Shown here: one piece after another, positions 57,601 to 64,000 of the stretch
Layout of the letters: each line of letters begins with the position of its first letter
Position numbering within the stretch: position 1 is the first letter of the stretch
DNA from: Crotophaga sulcirostris
Lineage: Eukaryota > Chordata > Aves > Cuculiformes > Crotophagidae
Reading direction: 5' to 3'
DNA length: 64,000 bases
Assembly (NCBI GenBank): GCA_013397455.1
Contig: VYZB01000338.1
Coordinates: 1-64,000, forward strand
Program-made: the position numbers and the translations under genes
Notes under the pieces: model-generated
Databases searched by the model: none
Told to the model about the DNA's origin: nothing
Seen by the model: the letters and a program-made list of their open reading frames with translations, nothing else

Positions 57601-60600
57601 AAGTCCCAGGACATGCAGAACACAATTGATCCAATCCCAAACCAAGTCATTTCTGGAGACACCTCTTTTTCTGCAGTGACTCAAGGTGATGCTTGCTTTC
57701 AGCACAAACCTGTAGGTGTCTGAGCTGGCTCCAGTGAGCCAGTTCTTGTGGACACAGCTGTGCTGGGAGATGTGCCATTCTCTGCAGCTGCCTCCTCTCC
57801 ACCTGCATCCCAGATGTGTGTTCCTCGTTTGTGTGTGCATCAGGGTCCACCTGGGAAGGCACAAAGCAGTGCTTTCCCCTTTGATGTGCTTAAGAAGTCA
57901 TGGCAATATGCCATCCTCATCCTCAGCCCATCAAAGAGTCTGCAGAAGCCCTTGGTGCAAATAGCTCATCTCATCATCCCTGGCACAGGTTTGCAAAGAG
58001 AATAATCCCAGCTTGCAAAGCTGCCTGTGAGAGTGGACAGGGCATGGAGGGTGACGTTTAAGGGATGCACACTCTTATTGTCATGTTAATGAGTCACAGG
58101 GTTGCTTGTGAAGACCAGCACCTGCCCCTACCCCAAGCATGGCTTGAACAAGTTTCTTCAATATTATGTTGGTTTGTGGCACCTCTAAAACTGGAGCCTC
58201 TGACTTGGCTTCTGCATCTTCGTGCAATTCAAAACATCTTAGTGAAGTGAAAATACACAGCTCGTATCTTTTCGAGAAAAAAAGGATGGCAAAGGGTCCA
58301 CACAAAAGAAAATCCCCCCAGCCCTGCTGCCTGCGTTCTGCCTAAACAGGTAAAGGGGAGAGGCAGAGCTTTCTGCAGAACCTCTCATAGGGAGGGAAGC
58401 GTAGGGAAGGAGCCTTTCCTGCAGCCTCAGTGTCTCTACCATACTGAGGGTTTTGACACCTTATTAAAATAAAAAACCATGAAGAGTCAGGCAAGCTCCT
58501 GGCTACCAGGTGACTTCCAGTCAGCCCACACCCATGCCCTCATATGTCACATAAAAACCTGGAAGCCGCATGTCCGTGCTCCCAAGACAGGAGCTACAAC
58601 AATCAGTATGAAGGGCTGTGGGATCTTTCCTCAAATGAAGCTGCTGGGAGAAAACGCAGGGACTGCGCCCACTGCCGGGCTCTGCCAAGAGTCATCCTGG
58701 GCCAGAGCTGGAGGAGTACAGCATCTGTGGCACCTGCTGCCTCACGGAAGCTTTTGCATTTTTTAAGGCTTTCTCCTCCTGCAGGTTGAATTCCCAGCCA
58801 GCTCTGGAGCCAGCCCTGTGTTCCTGTTGCCTGCTGAGGATGCTCTGGGCCCTTGGGGTGCAGTCGCTCTCCAGAGCCCTGCAGAGTGATGGGGGATGCG
58901 TCCCCTGGAGAAGGACTTGCTGCTTCTTGTTCTCATTCTCCCATGTCAGTAACGAGCCCCCAGCCTGGCTCCAGGGGCCAGCCTGCACTGGACTCTGGAG
59001 CTGCTGAGTCCTGCCCTGGATCCTGTGATTATCTGCTGCTGAAAGCAACACAGGGACCAAGCATGGTCAGCCCAGCCGCTGAGCAACACAGCAAGGGCAT
59101 GGAAGAAAGAACATCCCTCTGCCTTTTCCCACTGCCCTGTGCCTCATGCTGAGACCAAAGCACTCTCAAGCAGTGCCTGGCTGAGCGTCTCCCACCTTGT
59201 CAGCTCCCACCCTGCTCCCTTCCCTGCTTTCCTTCATCTCTGGCTACCAGCCTCCACCAGCTCCTACGCCCTGGGGATGGCAGAGACCTCCTTAGGCAAG
59301 ACACTGCTGAGCATCCTCTGCAGCCTGAAAGAACCCTTTTCTGAGTAATCTTTTAGGAATCAGTGTTTTGCTGTTGTACTCCATCAGTGCTGCTTTCTAC
59401 TAAAGGTATTGCTGGCTATCATCTGCTGCAGTAAATTCAAGATTTTCTGGATCTCTGCCTGCAATGTCCTACATCTATTTGCAAAGGCCACCCCTTATGC
59501 TCTCCCCAGGGATACTCTCCAGACTACTCCCCAGGAGCACTCCTCTTGCTCCTGAAGAGGGAGGTGCTGCTTGGTCAAGGGAGAAGCCTTGCTCTTTTGC
59601 AAGAGTTGTTTTGCACTGTTGTTTATTTAAGTGTCTCCTTTTCTCAGTGCTTTATTGCGCATGTAAGCCCAGGGCAGGAAGGTCATGGGTTTGTAAATTT
59701 GCAGTGAACGTTGGCTGTGTCAGTGCAGATGTCACTGGCATTTGAGAGATACTGTCTCCTGTTTCTCATGCCCTGCATCTCATCATGTTCAGATGCCCTG
59801 CATCTCATCCTGCTCCGTGCAAGAGAGCGCTGGAACTCCATGCTCCTCCTAGGGAACCCAGCACCTTCTCCACCTGGTGTGACTCTGGACTCACCTCTGT
59901 GAAAGGGTCAATAGGCTTCATTTTCTTCCCTTTGCTGTTACTTGTAGGCAGTTGCTCACCCAATGCCAAGAGAGTGGCAGCCCAGAGTCCCGCATTGCCA
60001 CCTTAACATCTGACCTTGTAGCTGCCTAATATTTTCCAGCCTTCATATGCTTCACTTCAATGAATGTGGGTATATAAAGATCTGCCTGGTGTAAATGAAG
60101 CAGCTCACTCTCTGTCTTTACATCCCTCTCAAAACCACACAGGAATGAATCAGAAGCCAGGTTGAAAATTCCTGTGTACTTCACATCTGGGATAAACCGA
60201 AGCTATTCCCTGGGAGAAAAATGCTCCGAGGAGCTTCTGCTCAGAGGCAACTCCCCTTTTGCTACAGGGCTGAGAAATTCGGTCAAGCTCTGTGCTACTT
60301 CTTTGTGCTCAGCAGGATGGTGTACGGAGGAGGACAGGCAGTGCCTGCTGGCTGCAGGTACCAGCTCCTCCCTGTCCATCTGCAGGGAGGGGAAACAGGG
60401 CTCTCTTCTGCCTTTTCTGTAATTGCATCAATGAAAAAAAGAATGTAAAAAGGAATTTTAACAAAAGTATAACAGTAACCAGATCTAATCTCTAACCTTT
60501 TGAAATATAAAGATGCTGCTTTATCTGCTCAGAAGCACAATCTCTCCCCAGCAGCGATGGGAATTTGTGGGAGTTAAATGAACTGAGGCAGTGCTCCCCT

Positions 60601-60750
60601 CTTGCTCGTTGAATGTAAGCGAAACATATTGAGGACTATTGCAAAGGGAGAATTAATAAAAACCGAGTGGGGAAGTTTCAAAGTCCAAGCAAATTTGCTA
60701 ACGACTTCCCACGCCCAGGCACGTGTGTACAGAGTGTGGGTCACTCAGTA
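54682..60750. other. Long unique stretch, no gene recognised
   Basis: About 6 kb without a repeat I recognise. Minus-strand frames of 155 codons at 57195-57662 and 57397-57864 overlap each other in different frames and plus-strand frames, which argues against coding. A 122-codon minus-strand frame lies at 58692-59060. An AT-rich patch at 58060-58260 may be regulatory. A TATA-like GGGTATATAAAGATC occurs at 60067-60081, but no transcript can be supported. Confidence 0.35.
59768..59812. repeat. Short tandem duplication
   Basis: ATGCCCTGCATCTCATC occurs twice, about 25 bases apart. A minor local duplication. Confidence 0.8.
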
Positions 60751-60843
60751 CCACAGTATCACAAGGTTGGAAAGGACCTCTGAGATCATCGAGTCCAGCC
60801 TAGAACCCAACACCAACACCAACCCATCATCTAAACCATGGCA
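60751..60843 (-). mobile_element. Young-subfamily CR1 LINE (copy 25), short
   Basis: A short tail, the 3' UTR, and truncation at CTAAACCATGGCA, at the edge of the GGCACTGAGTGCC near-palindrome. It has the CCTAGAACCC variant with CATCATCTAAACC. Confidence 0.95.
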
Positions 60844-60964
60844 TCAGCTGGTTCTTTGCTTCCACCAAGGAACAGGGACAAGCACGATGCAGACCCCATC
60901 AAAGGGCTTTGCACTCCAAACTGCTGGAGTGATTGTAGCTTGGGATCTCAGGATGATCTCTGGA

Positions 60965-61343
60965 GAGCAAGTTTTGTGAGGAGCAACTGCGGGAATTGGG
61001 TTTGTTTAACCTGGAGAAGAGGAGGCTGAGGGGAGACCTTATTGCCCTCTGCAACACCCTGAAAGGAGATTGTAGTGAGTTGGGTGCTGGTCTCATCTCT
61101 CAAGTAACAAGAGATAGGATGAGAGGAAATGGCCTCAGGTTGTGCCAGGGGAGGTTTAGATTGGTTATTAGGAAAAAATTCTTTACTGAAAGAGTGGTGA
61201 AACACTGGCAGAGGATGCCCAGAGCAGTGGTGGAGTTTTCTCACTAGAGGTAATAAAAAATCATGTAGATGTGGCACTTCAGGACATGGTTTTACCAGGC
61301 ACAGTGGTGTTGGGCTCACGGTTGGACTTGATGATCTTAGAGG
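60965..61343 (+). mobile_element. Older CR1 LINE, main part, split by a younger CR1
   Basis: ORF2 C-terminal region with GAGGAGCAACTGCGGGAATT (EEQLRELG), AGGAGGCTGAGGGGAGACCT, TTATTAGGAAAAAATTCTTT (KKFF) and a worn 3' UTR ending ATGATCTTAGAGGTC. The rest of its tail reappears after the inserted young copy. An 83-codon frame remains open inside it (60996-61247). Confidence 0.9.
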
Positions 61344-61559
61344 TCACAGTATCACAGTATCACAAGGTTGGAAAGGACCTCTGAGATCATCGAGTCCAAC
61401 CTAGAACCCAACACCAACACCAACCCAGCATCTAAACTCTGGCACTGAGTGCCTCAGCCAATCTCCCCTTAAACACCTCCAGGGTTGGTGACTCCACCAC
61501 CTCCCTGGGCAGCGCATTCCAACGGCCAATCATCCTTTCAGTGAAGAACTTTTTCCTAA
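61344..61559 (-). mobile_element. Young-subfamily CR1 LINE (copy 26), nested in an older CR1
   Basis: Tail TCACAGTATCACAGTATCAC, 3' UTR with the CAGCATCTAAAC variant, and ORF2 back to TTTTTCCTAA. It sits exactly between GAGGTC and CTTTTGCAGCC of the older element, so the order of insertion is clear. Confidence 0.95.
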
Positions 61560-61611
61560 AAAAGTCTTTTGCAGCCTTAATGGTTCTGTGATTCCATGAG
61601 TCTATGATTAC
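61560..61611 (+). mobile_element. Older CR1 LINE, displaced 3' tail
   Basis: Reads CTTTTGCAGCCTTAATGGTT, then TTCTGTGATTCCATGAGTCT and ATGATTA, a decayed ATTCTATG-type tail. Joined to GAGGTC at 61341-61346 it restores a normal CR1 3' end. Confidence 0.85.
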
Positions 61612-62183
61612 ATCTACACACAGCTCTGCAAAAAAAAAGCTTTCCAGAGCCTGGGTTTCTTGGCTCTCTAGCCCTGAATATGTGGATGTCACTTTGTCTC
61701 CCAGCTACCTCTCCTTTGCACATTATGCACTGCTTATTGTGCTGCAAAGGTGGGATGTGCCCACAGATGCATCGTCAGTGCTTCAGAGCAATGGACTTCT
61801 GCAAATCAGGTGCAAACATGGCTTGGAATCCTGGTGAAGTCCCTCTGTTGAAGGGTTCCTGGACTTGCATGGCTTCTGCAAACCGAGCTAGAAGAAAATC
61901 AGTGCAGGTTAGCCCATATCTGCTGTGACTGGGGAGTTAGGCAGGGGAGAGTGTCTTTAAGTGAAGGAGCCAGTTACAAATGCTAAACAAATGGCGAGGT
62001 GGAGGAATGGGATGGTATTTGTGTCCTTTGAGAGAACAGGGGCAGGACAAGACCTGGTTGTTAACCCAGGGTGACCCCCTTATCTGCACAGTCAGTACCA
62101 AACAGAGCAAAGCAGGGGTATTTCTCAAACAACTTGATTGTTCCTGTGTTACCAGTGCCAGTTTGACCAGCTGTGACCACCAG
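61612..62183. other. Unique spacer, nothing recognised
   Basis: No exon or repeat recognised between the nested CR1s and the LTR. Confidence 0.4.
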
Positions 62184-62187
62184 TCAG
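62184..62187. repeat. Target-site duplication, left copy (TCAG)
   Basis: TCAG directly precedes the LTR and recurs directly after it at 62959-62962. A four-base duplication fits class I (gamma-like) avian retroviral elements. Confidence 0.6.
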
Positions 62188-62958
62188 TGACATGCGAAAA
62201 TAAACTCTACAACTCACAAAGAGTTATAAAGCAGGTACGTTTATTACGACGTCGGGCGCAGGTTGGATAATTCCAAAAAGCACTGCGCCCCGAACCAAAG
62301 GCAGGTCGATATTTATCGTCAAAGACATACATATTCATTACATTCCTGAAGGTGGGCCGATCCTGGAGAGTCTTCCTCATGACTGCTGGTAACTTCTGGT
62401 CTTCGCACAAGCGTAGTTGATCCTGGTCTTCCTTCAAACCTCAGAGAGCTGGGGGTCCTTGAAGCTCCTCTCTTATCTCTTGAGGGTGTAATAAATAACA
62501 GAAAGTAATGCGCTGATCATAAAGGAGTGAACCAAAAGGATGAGCTCACTGCTCCGAGAAAAGACACAGTACCATCCCAAGCAAGGCCATGTATCACCAA
62601 CAATGTTTATGTTTCAGCTAATTTGTAACCAAGTCGCTTGAAACTGCCGGAAGTAAGCCAGACACCAACCTCATCTGGAAACCGTGACGAGGCCTCTCCG
62701 AAAGGCTGCAACCAGACCCCAAGAAAGAACAACAAGGGGATTTGGAACTTCCCCTTTATCTCCTGAGGGGATTTGGAACTTCTTCCTTATCACCACACAG
62801 CCCCCCCTATGGTGCAAGGCGCCATAAGGCCTGGCAAAAGCTACTCAACCCCCCTTCCTTCCCCCTGCGTGCCTGTAGGGAGATAGCTGACTGAATACCT
62901 AAACTACATTAAAGGTTATACAAAAGGCCTATATTTATTTTGCTGAAATCCTGCATCA
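62188..62958 (-). mobile_element. Solo LTR of an avian endogenous retrovirus, minus strand
   Basis: 771 bases with TG...CA termini: on the minus strand it starts TGATGCAGGATTTCAGC and ends TTCGCATGTCA. It has a poly-G run (CCATAGGGGGGG), a duplicated AAGTTCCAAATCCCC block, a GATAAATATC TATA-like element, and AATAAA at 62240-62245 near the end in a GGGCGCA...GCGCCCGAC context typical of avian LTR R regions. TCAG flanks both sides. The poly-G motif followed by TGTGTGGTG could instead be a polypurine tract next to a shorter LTR. The clean flanking repeats favour the 771-base reading. No gag, pol or env sequence is attached. Confidence 0.75.
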
Positions 62959-62962
62959 TCAG
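62959..62962. repeat. Target-site duplication, right copy (TCAG)
   Basis: Matches 62184-62187 on the other side of the LTR. Confidence 0.6.
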
Positions 62963-63718
62963 TAGCCTGATATCAAAGCCAGGACTATTATTTCCAAGGA
63001 TGCCAGATTAGTGCTGAACTCCTCTGTTGTTGACTGCATTGTTCATGAATCCTTCACCTTTCTGTTCTGGTTTTCTGCTACTATAGGGTCTCATTTCTTG
63101 CCCTCAGGTTTCTGTCTCTCAACCCTTTCTTCTAACAACTGGCCAGGTGGGTTCAGAGGACTAAACTGTAGCCCAAGCTCACACTGTCTGTGATGGTACA
63201 GCTCTGAATGATGCTCTACTAAATTTGTTCAGCGCATGGGCGAGTTGTCACAGCTGCAGAGCCACTTCCAAGTGAAATACAGCTTGGCAAAAAAAATGCC
63301 CTTGAGCCATGTAAGCATTCCAGCAACCACCACCACAGCTTACTGGCATTGCAGGGTTTTGGTTTGTGCTAGTTTTTACAAGCATGCATCTTGAAAAACC
63401 TGCAGGGTGTGAGAAGAAATTTGGAATAAAAAGCTGGTAAGTGTGCGCTGCACGTGCCTACCCAGAACACTGCAACAAATGCAGCTTTCCTTTCTTTCCC
63501 AAGTCCTTCCCAGACACCATTTCTAGTGAAACTAATTCAGTTTTCTTAAATATTTTGTGGACTACAGGACCACAAGTCCTGACATGTGCATGCTCCTTGC
63601 AGAGCACCTCTGCCCATCTCTGCTGCTGCTGCTGCACAGCTGGGGGTGATGCCTGCCCTCTCCTGGACTGCTCTGAGAGCTGTTCCACGGGCTGCCAGAG
63701 CAACAATTGCACTCCCGG
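62963..63718. other. Unique spacer between two oppositely oriented LTRs
   Basis: 756 bases with no retroviral internal sequence that I recognise, a short (CTG)5 run near 63619-63633, and frames of 84-112 codons without domains. It looks like ordinary host DNA. Confidence 0.5.
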
Positions 63719-64000
63719 TGATGTAGGATTTCAGCAAAATAAGTATAGGCCTTTCTTTATAACCTTCAATGTAGTTTAGGTATTCAGTCAGCTGTCTCCC
63801 TACGGGCACACAGGGGGAAGGAAGGGGGGTTGAGTAGCTTTTGCCAGGCCTTACGGCGCCTTGCACCATAGGGGGGCGGGGCTGTGTGGTGATAAGGAAG
63901 AAGTTTCAAATCCCCTTGTTATAGTTGAATTAAGGTAAATTGAGTCCCAATCGAGTTCAGTATTTTAGTGGTTAAAACAGTCCTTTTTATTCTTTCTTGG
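63719..64000 (+). mobile_element. Second LTR of the same retrovirus family, plus strand, cut by window end
   Basis: Starts TGATGTAGGATTTCAGC and matches the first ~230 bases of the neighbouring LTR in opposite orientation, including CCATAGGGGGG and TGTGTGGTGATAAGGAAGAA. After AATCCCCTTGTT it differs: it lacks the duplicated AAGTTCCAAATCCCC block and instead carries about 68 extra bases before TTCTTTCTTGG. Its end and any internal retroviral region lie beyond the window, so it may be a solo LTR or the 5' LTR of a provirus. Confidence 0.75.

Noticed and set aside
57195..57864. Two overlapping 155-codon minus-strand frames
   Set aside because: They are in different frames over the same DNA and also overlap plus-strand frames. 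No family recognised.
60067..60081. TATA box and promoter from GGGTATATAAAGATC
   Set aside because: No downstream exon, CpG-rich start region or transcript evidence; such strings are common by chance.
62804..62958. Internal retroviral region next to a 3' LTR, with the poly-G motif as polypurine tract
   Set aside because: Both copies share this block and start at the same TGATG, and TCAG flanks the longer unit. A single LTR of 771 bases explains it better, though the alternative is not fully excluded.

Overview
This window reads as vertebrate, almost certainly avian, nuclear DNA from a gene-poor interval. No protein-coding gene, exon chain, tRNA, rRNA or CRISPR array can be supported. The avian call rests on CR1 LINE copies with classic bird 3' ends (tail octamer ATTCTATG) and on LTRs that resemble bird endogenous retroviruses. 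One young CR1 subfamily is unusually dense: 26 recognisable copies, 13 on each strand, covering roughly 12% of the window by my count. That load fits lineages known for CR1 expansion (woodpeckers and relatives, hornbills, hoopoes) better than chicken or songbirds, but the order is an inference.

Layout. 1-2 kb: the 3' end of a young CR1 and a run of older CR1s. 2.6-11.7 kb: young CR1s on both strands, an old reverse-transcriptase fragment at 3.75-3.97 kb, and an 804-N assembly gap inside a CR1. 13.4-14.8 kb: a CR1, then a solo ERVL-like LTR with tandem repeats in its upstream half. 14.8-23 kb: mostly unique sequence with AT-rich, TAATTA-bearing blocks that could be conserved enhancers. 23.1-23.9 kb: a degenerate minisatellite in two opposite orientations around a telomere-like core, split by a CR1. 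24-28 kb: unique. 28-33 kb: several CR1s, an ancient CR1/L3-like LINE relic, and a 264-bp inverted repeat about 96% identical between arms. 33-43 kb: unique, partly GC-rich, with more candidate noncoding elements and a second small gap (15 N) in a CR1. 43-54.7 kb: CR1s, including the longest young copy (52.5-53.3 kb), which keeps a 232-codon open frame. 54.7-60.7 kb: unique. 60.7-64 kb: a CR1 nested in an older CR1, then two LTRs of one retrovirus family in opposite orientation, the second cut by the window end.

The open frames are either the C-terminal part of CR1 ORF2 or unrecognised frames with no supporting evidence. The best leads are the 30.6-32.1 kb inverted repeat, the inverted minisatellite, the CR1 truncation pattern and the LTR pair. 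I did not find a new biological system that I could defend.
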